64,000 bases of DNA from Ephemerocybe angulata (lineage: Eukaryota > Basidiomycota > Agaricomycetes > Agaricales > Psathyrellaceae), in the NCBI GenBank assembly GCA_013368325.1, contig JAACJK010000163.1, positions 1,054,001 through 1,118,000 on the forward strand. Direction: 5' to 3'. Under the pieces are notes generated by a model. It made no database searches. It was not told the DNA's origin and saw only the letters and a list, made by a program, of their open reading frames with translations. The position numbers and the translations under genes are program-made. Positions 33,290 through 44,261 of the stretch are shown here, one piece after another (the first letter of the stretch is position 1; every line of letters starts with the position of its first letter).

Positions 33290-36196
33290 CTAGTCCTCCA
33301 TCATTACATCCTCGGTTGTGTCCTGGTGGTTCGCCTGGCGGGCCAAGCTAGACCACTTGGGGAACACCCGCTTGTATAGCGACATGCACACCGTGTCCAT
33401 TTGGTTGATAGGTCCGTCAAAGTATGCCTTGAAGTATCCGTGCGTTCCAAGCGACTCTTTGATGTGACCCACTCTCCCATACTTGGTATACAGCTGGATA
33501 GGCTTGAAGTAATGGATATCCTCTGTGGGAGCACTACCGTCAGTCATCCTACTCCTACTGGGCAGCGTTTCGCACCCAAAAGACTCACCGGAGTTGAAGA
33601 ACATGTAGCGAATAGTCGCCGTCTTCTTGTGGACCTTGAAGGGATGACCACTCAATATGATACGTTTGGCGATAACTCTGGTAGTGTCCGTATTGAGGAA
33701 CGAGCCATAGGCCACGAGACTTGGAGCTGATGATAAGAAAAATCAAGGCAATCAGCATCTTCGCTGCCTTTGGTATATTCTGTGCAAATAAATGGGAGCG
33801 ACTCCAAGAGAACCCGGCTTACCTTGTGGGTCCTTCCCTTCGCGAAGGAGCGTACATGACTGATGACCGTACGTGACAGGTCCGTAGACTGTCGCGACAC
33901 TGGTAACCCCATGGCGAAGGTAACGTTCATACTTGTGAACATTGTTGGTTCCCTTGCCTCCACCTCGAGTGTGCTGGCTGTACTGTGGGTTCACAGCCAA
34001 TCGGCGAGGACCCACGCAAAGGATCAGGGGATCCTGGGGGTGAGGATCAGCATGTGAGCAGAGTAGAAACAGCATTGAACATACCTTGGAGCGAACAGAA
34101 CCATCGTACTCCGTGTTCCTCTGCACGGTAAAGTTCAGGGCGGTGACCTTGTGCTCGTGTTGGAATAGGGAAAAGACGCTCAATCCAGTCGCCTGGGCGG
34201 CTTCCTGAGGAACATCCTTTAGGTGAATTGTCACCCGTGTTCCAGGCTACCCAGCAGAATCAAAATATGTTTGGATAAAGCCGAAATAAATGTACGAACC
34301 TCGACCGAGTTCGGCACCTGTTCCGCACGACGACGGACCATTCGCTCTGTCCTCTTGAAGTCTTCAAATTGAAAGATACGCGCATAGTCTCGGGGAAGGT
34401 TCTCATAAGGATCCCAAGGACTCGTTCGGAACGAGCGCATGCCACGATAGCGTGCAAATCTTTCCCGGGCAGCAACATCCGCCGGTGTGTCGATCTCATC
34501 GGGGAACGCAGTATCGTCTTCTTCCTCCCGCTTACGATTCCGCCATTTTTCGAGCCTAGTGTGGAACGAAAATCAGAGACGTCCTCCAAAAGTAACGTGG
34601 ATAGACGTACTGCTCGGCCTCCTCCTCAAGATCAAGATCCTTGAAAGCAACGTGTCTTTCACTCTCCATCTCGGTTGTGTCTTCAACGGGCATGTCTACC
34701 ATCTCTTCCATTTCTTCATCGTCTTCGGCATTATCGTTGTCGGCACCAGAAACATTGTTTTCATCGTCTTCTTCATCTGACTCTTCAACAATCCAGGCAG
34801 CTTGATACTCGCTCATGCCTTTGGGAATCTTTTTGACTGCTTTTGGAGTGGTGCCAGGCATAGCGTCAGGTATCGATGGATCTTCAGCAGCTTCCTGCGC
34901 CCCGCTCATTTCGTCCTCTGTTGGCCAAGTCTGTTCGTTTTCGAGGTCTTCGGGGTCATTGCTAGAAACCAATGAATCCGCGTCCTCTGGATCTGGCTCA
35001 GAAATGAGGGCTGGTTCCACATCCATCGTCGCCCCATTCCCCCTCTGAGGTTTGGGAAGTGGCGCGGAGAAGATCTGGGGAATTCGTTAAGAAATGGGGA
35101 TTTGACTCCGTCGGAGGGATGAGCATACCTTGGATACTTGGAAGTCCCCAAAGTTGGGAACGTGCATCAAGCGATTCGCTGAGAATGAAGCACCACGAAG
35201 AACACCTGTCACTTTGAGAATACCTTCCTCCCACTCCGTTTTCTCAGAGAGGACCCACGAGCGACCGTCTCTCCACCGAACATCGCTGGGTTTCCCCTCG
35301 GAGACAGCCCGGAGAGCGTTTAGTTGATCAGAAGGAACGTGCAAGTCATATACCCTGCTCTGGGAGGGGACGAAATACTGAACGAAGGAGAGGAGGGACT
35401 TTAGGACGCCGGTCCGTTGTTTGGGATCCAATTCAGAATCTGGAGACACAACGGTGACAACTTCGGGGAGACCCTGGGATTGAAGACTGCGCAAAAGCGT
35501 ATCTGCCCAGTCGTCGACCTCGACAGTGCTCGAGATGGCGAAGACCACATAATCGGCGACTTTGCAAGCGTCCAAGGTCGCGTAAAAGCTCCTGTAGGGT
35601 AGGGTTCGGAATTGAAGGGAGGTCTTGAAGCGATCCGCTCTACGGAATGCATTGTGAATAACATACATTAGGTAAAGCACTAGACGACGCACCTCATCCT
35701 CCATATTCCATTCTCAGGGCAATCCTCCGCGGACACGTCGAGTGAAGCAGCTATTGAAGCGACGATGCTTCGTGAACTGATGTCCGGGCACAGTGGAACT
35801 ACTGTGACGATACGGGGAGCTCCGTCGACGCCATTGAAAAGTCGGTTGGCCGAAACAATTTCGCTCCTTTTCTTCGTTTGCGTTTGCTTTGCATGGTTTC
35901 TCCTGTTCAATCTATTCTGGGCAGCGGTAACCCCTGCATTGGAGCCCGCCTTTGGAGAATCGCGGGCGATTTTACCTTTGGAACAATACAGTCACGTTAG
36001 CAACTACATAGGGTATCTCGACACGTAGTGGCGCACCCTTAGCGCGATCTTTGAGGGCGCCTTTGCTCGCATGTCGCGATTTGAAGGATTTGTTTTGCTA
36101 GGAACATGGGGATTAGATCAAACCCGGTTTCCTGGCCATCTGTTGACTACACACCTGTTTGAGGGTAGCTCTGTGGTGGTGAGCTCCTTCTGTCAT
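33290..36196 (-). CDS. TSR1: 40S ribosome biogenesis factor TSR1
   Basis: GTPase-like factor that binds late pre-40S particles and supports 20S pre-rRNA maturation. Ten exons: 36196-36155, 36097-36037, 35975-35693, 35639-35129, 35074-34611, 34555-34300, 34246-34085, 34033-33823, 33726-33589, 33522-33290; 786 residues, usual length. Conserved pieces: [20 protein letters not shown] at the N-terminus; the AARP2CN-type domain around [20 protein letters not shown]; an acidic linker after [32 protein letters not shown]; and a C-terminal beta-rich domain with [20 protein letters not shown]. The classic G-motifs are degenerate, as in other TSR1 proteins. The first two small exons were found from the conserved N-terminus. 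It is divergent from RAD9 with 224 bp between. Confidence 0.93.
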
Positions 36197-36384
36197 CTTA
36201 AAAGCTCTCTAGAACCTGGATATCCCGGTTTATAAGGTTCTATAAGCTCAGCTACGGGACGGACACAACGTACCTCTTGATCGTAAAATCTCAAAAATGT
36301 GCACAGGTCCAGATATGGAAGGCTGATATATCAGGGTGGCTGTGGTCAATGATGTGAGAGTTTGGCTTGGCGATCAATGTTCGA

Positions 36385-36397
36385 CGCGTCGACGCGA
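36385..36397. promoter_or_regulatory. MluI-box (MCB-like) cluster upstream of RAD9
   Basis: ACGCGTCGACGCG, about 25 bp before the RAD9 start, with one complete ACGCGT and a second ACGCG. In yeasts MCB elements bind MBF and drive G1/S genes, which fits a checkpoint clamp gene. The function here is inferred. Confidence 0.5.
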
Positions 36398-36420
36398 CTT
36401 TTCCCCAACCACCGTGTAGG

Positions 36421-38285
36421 ATGCAGGCAACACTCGATATCACTGCCCTAAAACGTGAGTACACCAACAAAATGGCTATAAAATATGCTTAGGAATACCA
36501 GCATTTACCAGAGCACTGAACTGTCTGCTCAAATATGGCGAAGAGTTGACGATCTATGCTACGCCAGAAGCACTTTCGCTATCAGCAGTGAATTCCTCGA
36601 AGTCTGCGTACTGCAGGTTCAAATTTCAAGCTTCTTTTTTCTCGAGATACTCTGTCGGGAAGCCAGGGATCAGGCTCAGCGACGAGGAGTTGGAGGAAAT
36701 GCCTTCAGTTAACGGTCAGTTGTTGACCAAGGTATCACGATCTGAGTCGCTGCGTTTCAGAGCAAGCGTTGAACGAATGTTGCAAACACCTATAGTCTCT
36801 ACTATCAATCTTGAAGCACCGCACCGTTGAAAAATCTGCCGACCGGTGTGAATTGTCCATCGTAGAGGGCACTCCAGAAGACGGCAACGACGACGAACAC
36901 GACAGCCTAGAAAGCAAACTCGTCATCAAGCTGCACTGCAAACATGGCAAGCGAGTTCTTCAGTCTGACCATACGAGACACTGACCTCAACGCAGGCATT
37001 ATAAAGACGCACCGTTTGCTGATGCTCACCCCAACGGCTCTCCTGGCGCCGAATTGCCAGGGCTTGACTGATGAGTCCAAAGTGACAATCGGACCCAGAG
37101 CTTTGAAGGACGTAATAGATCACTTTTCGGTGAATACAGGCGGAAAGTCAGACCCCCAACTCGTATGGACATTTGCAGACGGAGAGTTGGTGCTCAGGAG
37201 CTCAGAGTCGGCGATTGGGAATAAAGGTAGCCTATCTTAATTATGTGGATGACTATGATCAATTCTGACAGCGAGGCAACACCAATTTCCAGGACGAGAG
37301 CAGCTATCCACGGAGCTTACACTAAGTGCCGATGAATTCGATGACTATGACATCTCTTCGCCCCCAATTACAGTCGCATTTCACCTCCGCGAATTCAATG
37401 TACGCTTTTATCTTTGTCACTTGCTCTAAATCTCAAATCTTGACAGGCCACCATCGCCTTCACAGATAGCATGTCCCTATCTCTCGAAATGCGATTCACG
37501 GAACCAGCGTCGCCACTCTTTATCGACGTTGAAGGGGACGGGTTTGATTGCCTGTTTGTTCTTTCAACAAACCAAGTGACTGGTACCCAAAACACGACGC
37601 AAAGTCAAGCCACTGCTTCCTCTAGCCGGAAAAGAGATCGCGATGAGACGACCCATGAGACCCCTCGAATGAAGAAACCAATGAAAGCTGTCCAGCCTGC
37701 ACCCTTGCCATCAGGAACAAGAGCGCCGTCGATGCTCCGCACTCAGCCTCGGCCGCCAAATTCGATAAACCCTCTTCCTTCGACCTCCAGACCAGCTCCC
37801 TCGTCCTTTTTCTCCGATCCTCCGTTGGCCGAGTCTACCCATCATGGCATGCCCCCACCGCCTGTTCCCTTTAAAGCCCTAGCTTCAAGCCCAGTACAGA
37901 AGCGGGAACCCTCTTCAGATGCGGAACCGTTATTTCTCCCCTGTTCCCAACTCTCTCAAAATGAAGTCGAGGCGTTGCGATCTACAGGTCTTGGCATCGA
38001 AGACATGAACGCGGATGAATTTGCGGACATGCTCGAAGGCGAAGGAGAAGAAGTGGACTTCTCACAAGCCCAGGTCCAGGGCGCGGGCGCCAACTATAAC
38101 TACAACAAGATGGATCAGGCGTTGGAGGGTCCAGACAGTTTCGAGCTGGTAGACGAATTCGGTGCGACACAGTCATCCAGCAGCCAATCAAAGGTGATTT
38201 TCTTGTACTTCCTTGCACATGTTCACATTCATTTCCGCTAAACGTCGCTTGGATCCAGGAATTCCAACCTCTGTTCGAAGACTGA
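36421..38285 (+). CDS. RAD9: DNA damage checkpoint clamp subunit RAD9
   Basis: Subunit of the 9-1-1 (RAD9-HUS1-RAD1) sliding clamp loaded at damaged DNA to activate ATR-type signalling. Seven exons: 36421-36454, 36493-36731, 36796-36946, 36996-37226, 37272-37399, 37447-38193, 38259-38285; 518 residues. The first 260 residues follow the PCNA-like Rad9 fold: MQATLDITALKRIPAFTRAL, SAYCRFKFQASFFSRY, LLSILKHRTVEKSADRCELS, and SPPITVAFHLREFNATIAFT. A Ser/Pro-rich tail follows, ending in the short conserved EFQPLFED encoded by a 27-nt last exon. The intron at 36947-36995 starts with GC instead of GT. The tail is expected to be phosphorylated. Confidence 0.9.
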
Positions 38286-39007
38286 ACAACCAACTAATCA
38301 TGCCTCGTGGTGCTTTACCAGTGACCGGTGACCAAAAAGCTCATGATCGTCAAAGCTTCGCGCTTATCTCTCTCGGTGCAAGGCGTACCAGGTGATCGAG
38401 TAAACTTAACCTTTTTCCCGCACGATGATTGGTACACCAAACATAAACCATCGACGTCGACCAGTGGGTCATGTCCACCCTACCAACAGTTTAGAAACTT
38501 GACACCGATAAAGATGCTAGACCAATAACTTTTCGAATCTAGATGGCAGTATCCAGAACATCTCCCAGTTCCGGCCTCAGGGCGCCTGGGGCCCAAAGCC
38601 AGGTCCCATTTCCAGACTTCTATCGAGTTCGTTGAACCTAATTTCACGGAGTTAACGATTCCTTTGGCAAATGAAAGCTTCCAAAAGGAGTCCGGGGTGC
38701 AACACGAAGGCAATAGCTGCGCTGTTCTCGGGCATGAACGTTCATGCCCGAGAACAGCGCCTTGCATACGCTCAGACGCAGCGGCAGCGGCTATTTTTGA
38801 CTTTTGTGCTTTGGGAAATAACCTTTGGCTGGAGTGTTACGCTCTCGGCAACTTAAAAGTATGTTGGCCTATGTTGGCTGATTATGACTTGAGGATTTAC
38901 TTTTAGGGAACCTTATAAATTGGTCCCGTAGAGTCCCATGAACAAGGTATACTGCGACTAAGGGCCCGTTTCCTGAGTGGGTTTCGCATCCTCGCACGGC
39001 CTTTCAT
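38286..39007. other. Intergenic with 42-bp palindrome
   Basis: 722 bp downstream of RAD9. Apart from the perfect palindrome at 38719-38760, listed separately, I see no gene. ORFs here read through the palindrome in both directions and are not credible. Confidence 0.4.
38719..38760. repeat. 42-bp perfect palindrome
   Basis: Arms GCGCTGTTCTCGGGCATGAA plus C (38719-38739) and their exact complement (38740-38760), with no spacer; the centre is AAC|GTT. The match stops on both sides at once. Confidence 0.9.
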
Positions 39008-39364
39008 TCAAGTAGATTGAAGGGCCAAAAAGGACTGTCCCCACGTCCACGTCTGCAAGATAACAAACATGAGGCTTCGAAGGTGTTCGAAGGAGGTCCT
39101 CAAATCGGCAAACCGAAAGCGTTCGGTGGACAGAAGACCAGAGGTTCGGACTGAGGCATTGTTCGAAGGGGTTCGAATGGCTGAGCTTGGGGGAGACGTT
39201 GGATTCTGCAAGATGTATATTGTTGGAGGCCATCTAAACACCGTACAGCAGATGTCAGGGAGAAACTGAACTCGACCACCGAGCGGAACCCTCTGGAAAG
39301 GGATGTCAACGTGATATATAGAGTATCCCGAGTCGTCATTCAACGAGAATTCAAAGGGGAGCAT
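39008..39364 (-). CDS. Possible small hypothetical protein
   Basis: An uninterrupted 118-codon frame starting MLPFEFSLNDDSGYSIYHVD, with normal-looking composition in its first half (HVDIPFQRVPLGGRVQFLPD) but weaker behind. I do not recognise it. It lies just downstream, on the same strand, of an F-box gene and could be an unrelated short gene, a decayed fragment or chance. Confidence 0.25.
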   Translation of the reverse strand: MLPFEFSLNDDSGYSIYHVDIPFQRVPLGGRVQFLPDICCTVFRWPPTIYILQNPTSPPSSAIRTPSNNASVRTSGLLSTERFRFADLRTSFEHLRSLMFVILQTWTWGQSFLALQST

Positions 39365-39450
39365 AGTAGTAGATGACGCAAAGGGAAACGAATAGAAAGA
39401 AAACTAGTACGCTGCACGCGCTACCAACAGCGCTATAACCCCAGAAATTT

Positions 39451-40836
39451 TCAGTCGAAGAGTGTGTCTTCGCGATCGATATACTTCGTTCTCCATCCAC
39501 ATGGCCAAGCATCCACCGTGGAAGACACATAGCATTTGAGATTGCCAGTGGATTCGGCGGCGACCTCCGCCAACCAAGGTTGGATTAACTCTTCTTCCCC
39601 CGTACGAAAGAAAATCCCAGAAAGTGGGTGGCCTAACGCTTCTCGTGCGTCACTGAGGCCCGAAATTAAACATGGATCGTCCATGTCGTGCCATCCAAAG
39701 TCTAACGTATGCAAGTTTGGCCAAGGCACCGCGCTCCCAGGAATCGGCAGCGCACAGAGCGACCCGCAGGCTCGGGATACCCCGATGGTGGTCGAAGGCG
39801 ATTTGAAGGTCTCGATGGAGGGAAAAAGCTTGTACATCGAGAGGAACCCCAAGTCGGAGAGGTCGAAGTCGCAGAAAGTGAGAACCTTGATTTGAGGAAA
39901 AGAAGTGAAGTTCCCCATGTGGCCGTATACGAGATCGCCGTCGAGCATTGCTTTGAGTGTGAGGGAGTCTAAGAGGGGTGCGTCGATGTTGAAGATGATC
40001 CCAGCGTAGACTGGTCCCTCGGTGCCGCAAATCCTCAGGGACTTGAGGGCTGGGAGAGGGATTAGCGTTGCTGGGGCTGAGGACAAAGGCCATTGAGGCC
40101 GGTCGACGGTCTCGCCGTGGACGGACAGATGTTTCAGGGTGGAGGACGAAGTCAAAATCCCTTTGAATGTCCTGTAGGAAACCCGGGTTGTGCTCGTTTC
40201 CAGATGGAGGATGGCAAGAGACCCGAGGGGCGGTAGGAAGTAGTGAACCGCCACTCCACGAAGACGAAGGAAGGATATTGATGACTTCATGAAGACGGTG
40301 GGCGCCGTAGGGCTGTTAGCGGGTTGAGGGAGTTCCTCTTCGTCCATGGAATGAATGGAGAAAGACAGGTACTCGACCATCGGTGCGGGGCACCGACAGA
40401 GAAGGTCGATAACCGATCGCTGGGTGATGGGGTCGCGGTTCAAGGCAAGGGAAAGCCTGTGCCAGCGGTGTCTGTGGTCGGCGACAATTGCAAGGGAGTC
40501 GAACACAGAGCTAAGCACTTTCGCATCGCTCGCCCAACTTCCATGTAAGTCGACCCATACGTCCAATGGTGCAGTAGAGGACCGGTGACAATAAGCTGCC
40601 ACTCGGTCAACGACACTGTGACGACCTATCTTAATGGTGGTCCAGAGGAAGGCAGTTCCCAGTGCGACCTCGCGGAAGTGCACCGATACTCGAGCGCACG
40701 TTTCTTGAATAGGGAGAGGCGATAGGCGACCATGTCTGTCGTCGGCACTTTGGGGATTGGCGTTTTGTTTGACCAAGAGGAAGATACGCGAGAGTAATTC
40801 CGGCGGTATAGCGCATATATGGCTCACAGCAGACAT
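39451..40836 (-). CDS. F-box/LRR-type protein
   Basis: One exon, 461 residues. The N-terminus has the Agaricomycete F-box pattern (ICAIPPELLSRIFLLVKQN, then CARVSVHFREVALGTAFLWT), expected to bind SKP1 in an SCF ubiquitin ligase. The rest has irregular leucine-rich units (LRLRGVAVHYFLPPLGSLAI; LPALKSLRICG; FPQIKVLTFCDFDLSDLGFL), which usually form the substrate-binding part. Such genes are present in large, fast-changing families in mushrooms, so no substrate can be suggested. An in-frame ATG with the F-box close behind supports the start. Confidence 0.8.
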   Translation of the reverse strand: MSAVSHICAIPPELLSRIFLLVKQNANPQSADDRHGRLSPLPIQETCARVSVHFREVALGTAFLWTTIKIGRHSVVDRVAAYCHRSSTAPLDVWVDLHGSWASDAKVLSSVFDSLAIVADHRHRWHRLSLALNRDPITQRSVIDLLCRCPAPMVEYLSFSIHSMDEEELPQPANSPTAPTVFMKSSISFLRLRGVAVHYFLPPLGSLAILHLETSTTRVSYRTFKGILTSSSTLKHLSVHGETVDRPQWPLSSAPATLIPLPALKSLRICGTEGPVYAGIIFNIDAPLLDSLTLKAMLDGDLVYGHMGNFTSFPQIKVLTFCDFDLSDLGFLSMYKLFPSIETFKSPSTTIGVSRACGSLCALPIPGSAVPWPNLHTLDFGWHDMDDPCLISGLSDAREALGHPLSGIFFRTGEEELIQPWLAEVAAESTGNLKCYVSSTVDAWPCGWRTKYIDREDTLFD

Positions 40837-41159
40837 AGTGCAGCTCTAGTGGTCTGTATGAACGAAGGAGTGGAGGGAATAGATGAGACGATGTAACACT
40901 GTTGCAGGGCAGGTAGATGTCCTTTCGGATTCTCAAGCGTTTTTCACCGTTCGTATTATATACCACACATATTCTCTGCCTACCGCACTTGGGCAAAGCA
41001 TCAGACAACAACTGGAATGTAACAGAGTTAAACTTACCTTCCCGTCGTTCGGGTATAGACACATGCAATGACATGAAATAAGGGGGTGTATCAAGGCAAA
41101 TGAATAATATACATCTTGGATCGGTCGGTACTTGAACAAAATAGGCTTTGACTCTCAGT
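40837..41159. other. Intergenic, no gene seen
   Basis: 323 bp between the F-box start and the end of the bli-3-type gene, both minus strand. Probably the F-box promoter. Confidence 0.3.
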
Positions 41160-42050
41160 TCAAGTTGAGTTCAATCCCTGGGCAAGTTGAATCTAAAAGA
41201 GTGTCGATGAGTTTCGAAAATAGGCAGAGCCCAGAGTAGCCAATACTACCTACCTCCGGCTTCGTGATAGTCCGAAGTTCGCCAGGTGATGCAACCTTCC
41301 CTGTCACAGCACCAACGCCAACCTCCATAGCACGACCGATCTTGCCTCGAGTCACATACCAGTATCGAATCTCATCTGGGATAACTTCGATGAGTGAAAT
41401 GCGGGGATCATTTTCATCGCCCGTGTGAACACCATCCTTGAGGTCTCCAAACCAAGCTGCTGTTCTGTACAACACTCAGTTAGGAACCACGGCGATAAGA
41501 ACAGAAGACTAACGGCGCAGTCCAGTGCTTCCTGATTTCATCCTTGTCATGCAACAGCCTTGCCTTGCCAGAGATCCTGCATGAGAACGTCAACGAGGAT
41601 AACGAGCTGCGGTAACTTCCTCGACGCACGAAGCCCAGTTGCTGGTTGATGGGTCATAGAAGCTAACATTTACATGGGAATCGTTCTGGATTTCCTCGAA
41701 CTTGTGGGAGACGTTGTTTGCCACGAACACGAGGTTGAGCTGGGTGTCGGTGGTTCCTATATCGAAGGTTAGACGGCGATTAGAGGAGATCTGGGGTGCT
41801 AAACATACGCTTAGACGGGTTCATGGCCCTAGAATGCAGCTGCCCATCAGCTGAGCGGGTCGTAAGCATTGCGGTCTGCACGGAATCGATGATTTCTTTG
41901 AAACCTGGAGGTTATTTAGATTAGGGGTGAAGAAGTGAGGTCAGATAGTACGAGCGCCTAACCGGTTATCTTTTCCTGCGGGGTTATCTTGTTGCCCAGC
42001 TCCTCCGCTTTGGCAGTGTAGGAATCGAGATTGGTTTCAGCGTGCGACAT
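41160..42050 (-). CDS. Pyridoxamine 5'-phosphate oxidase-like flavin protein (bli-3 type)
   Basis: Six exons: 42050-41963, 41904-41809, 41756-41630, 41576-41514, 41464-41254, 41192-41160; 205 residues. The split-barrel fold of general-stress-protein-26/bli-3 proteins is visible: KEIIDSVQTAMLTTRSADGQ, LHSRAMNPSK, NLVFVANNVSHKFEEIQNDS, HVNVSFYDPSTSNWAS, ISGKARLLHDKDEIRKHWT, AAWFGDLKDG, then RISLIEVIPDEIRYWYVTRG. Such proteins bind FMN or F420-like cofactors; in Neurospora bli-3 is blue-light induced. The substrate is unknown. The intron at 41629-41577 must be removed to avoid a stop at its 3' end. Confidence 0.85.
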
Positions 42051-42357
42051 GGTGGAATAAGATGGGAGGAAATGTTTGAATGTATTGAAGGACCATCCAG
42101 GACTGCTCCTCTTTATGTGGGTCGCGGCTTCTGACGTCACACCGCCCGAGTGGAAGGGTGGCACTCATCCATGATGCAGTCAGGCTGTAAGGAAACCTCG
42201 ATCTGAGCGATGTGGAGTAGGTGATAGGAGTAGAATTCTGATATCCACGTAGTATACACATCATACAATTTGGAGATCGCTAAATGGGCAGCGTCAATAC
42301 AAACCCAAAGGCAGAGGCGAATAGCCCACTCACAAGGGCGCATGTCGAAATTCGCAA
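42051..42357. other. Intergenic, no gene seen
   Basis: 307 bp between the bli-3-type start and the CDC26-like stop, both minus strand. It holds a promoter and a terminator. Confidence 0.3.
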
Positions 42358-42582
42358 CTATTCTTTCCTCTTTTCCTCTTCAGCCTTCGCGTCCATGGAT
42401 TCCAAAATATCCTGCATATCCCTGTCTTCTGACGTGATTTTGCTTGTCTTGGACAGCCTGGACATTGTGTTGAGGATAGCCTGATGTTGTTGCTCATCTG
42501 CCTTGGCTTTCGCGACGATTTCTCTGATATCTTGGACATCCGAGTCAGTCATGGGTATGAGGGTCGGATTTCTGCGAATCAT
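42358..42582 (-). CDS. CDC26: CDC26-like anaphase-promoting complex subunit
   Basis: One exon, 74 residues from the ATG at 42580-42582. The start MIRRNPTLIPMTDSDVQDIR resembles CDC26 (APC12), whose short N-terminus MLRRxPTxxxLT binds and steadies the TPR subunit CDC16/APC6. An Ala/Lys/Glu-rich helix (EIVAKAKADEQQHQAIL) and a polar tail follow. CDC26 proteins are small and poorly conserved past the N-terminus, so the call rests mainly on about 12 residues. It is divergent from the PRA1 gene with 245 bp between. The frame continues upstream without a better start. Confidence 0.6.
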   Translation of the reverse strand: MIRRNPTLIPMTDSDVQDIREIVAKAKADEQQHQAILNTMSRLSKTSKITSEDRDMQDILESMDAKAEEEKRKE

Positions 42583-42827
42583 TGTCAATGTTGTGGAACG
42601 AGACGAAGAGAACAATGACAAGCTTCAAGCATCAATTCTGTGTTTGGCACCCTGGTCGGCGCCAAACTCATCGGTCAAAGCTTTGATGGCTAACGTAAGC
42701 ACGGGCGCAGCGATCCGTCGAACTGCGGCAGCGCTCTTGCTGCTGCACAGTCCTTCTCCAGAGCCTATAACTCTCCTTGTTCTCCATCCACCACCTTCAA
42801 CATCCCCACTTAACACCAGACTCAACA

Positions 42828-43633
42828 ATGGAAGCCCTTATGCGCGTTACAGATACCCTCAAATCCTTCAGGGTGCGTCCGATTTCACCTCCGTCGATTT
42901 GTCGGACTGGAAATCTAAATTACACGTATGTGCGATCGTAGGAGGCAAGGCTTTCAGGCCTCCGCCCGCCCCAGGAATTCTTCGATGTCACAAGGGTATC
43001 TCGCCCAGCAGACATGAATCAAGCCACTTCTGTATGTCAATCAACTCAGCTGGTCCAGGTTTACGAGCGCATTCCTGACATGAGCATCAGCGTATATCCT
43101 ACAACACTCGCTATTTCTCAGGTCGGTGCCGGTATTCCTTATCTCCCAATTCTTGCCTGATGATGACCAATTTCAACAGGAAACTATCTGCTAATTGTCG
43201 CACTGCTTGCGGTCTACGCGGTGTATGCTTTATCAATGTGCCCTGTTTGAGAACATGGCTGACGCGCACTTATAGACTTACAAATTGGCTTCTGCTCATC
43301 TCTCTGGTCTTCCTAGTGGGCGGCTTCGCTGCTATCAACCGGTTCGGTACGAATATCTCTCATATCGTTCAAGTTAGATCGTTCGAACTGACCAATGAGT
43401 TCAATATTGGTTCAATAGCTCCTGACGCGACACAATTTGGCGAACACACGATCACCCAAAAGCACCTCTACACTGGTCTCTTCGTCATCGGAATTCCTAT
43501 GTTCTGGATCGCAGGACCCTTCGGTACCTTCTTTTGGCTCATTGGCGCCTCTGGCGTCCTCATCCTCGGACATGCATCCCTCCTCGAGCCCGGTGTGGAA
43601 AGCGACTATGCGAACATCCAGGATCAAGTCTAA
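42828..43633 (+). CDS. Prenylated Rab acceptor (PRA1/YIP3 family)
   Basis: Five exons: 42828-42872, 42942-43031, 43091-43121, 43180-43237, 43276-43633; 193 residues, right for the family. Motifs: RLSGLRPPQEFFDVTRVSRP before the membrane part, then two hydrophobic hairpins (YLLIVALLAVYALS with LTNWLLLISLVFLVGGFAAI; LYTGLFVIGIPMFWIAGPFG with FFWLIGASGVLILGHASLL), and an acidic tail. These proteins sit in ER/Golgi membranes and bind prenylated Rab GTPases. The fourth intron is only 38 bp and has a weak GTGCCC donor, but it restores the first hairpin. Confidence 0.85.
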
Positions 43634-43879
43634 GTTCGCAGGCGAATGACAGGCGTGATCTTTTATGTATATGGATGCCCCACATATACCGCAAGAATAC
43701 GACTATGCCCGCATGTACATACCGCTCGACCAGCCGCCGGGTTCAGTGCTGCGGGCGATTGGACGATGATGTACCCCCGGTCTTCTAGTAATCTTTCCGT
43801 AATACTAAGTATATCCGTTCACCATCTCACTTCGTTCTCAGCGTTGTTTTATATACCTTACGAAACATAGATGCGGCTT
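43634..43879. other. Intergenic, no gene seen
   Basis: Downstream of the PRA1 gene; no gene, probably its terminator region. Confidence 0.3.
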
Positions 43880-44009
43880 TAACCTGGTTCACCCTCAGTT
43901 CTGATATTGGGCGTCAAACTCGTCTCCTCTCCGACATATGGCAGTAACCTGGTTCACCCTCAGTTCTGATATTGGGCGTCAAACTCGTCTCCTCTCCGAC
44001 ATATGGCAG
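43880..44009. repeat. 65-bp unit in perfect tandem duplication
   Basis: 43880-43944 and 43945-44009 are identical, starting TAACCTGGTTCACCCTCAGT and ending GACATATGGCAG. There is no coding frame around it. Confidence 0.9.
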
Positions 44010-44261
44010 CAGCTCTGATTGGCCTCGGAACCCTTCCACTCAGAAGCGCCCCTGTCAATATACATCCGAGCGCAGCAAGCGAACCGACCTTGCTTGGACC
44101 GGGTACGTGACGAACAGCTACGAACAGCCGCCAAGCTTCTTCTCCAGATGGTCCCTGTGCTTCCCTGTGAACCGCGATCTTGGGCGATCGCTGGGCTCGG
44201 ATGACCCAGCTCTAAGCTTTGGTTGGCTAGCGCCCATCTGGATAACAAAGAGCCGGCGAGC

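Noticed and set aside
38480..38906. ORFs on both strands around the palindrome
   Set aside because: Their similarity comes from reading the same palindrome in both directions; no splice or family support.
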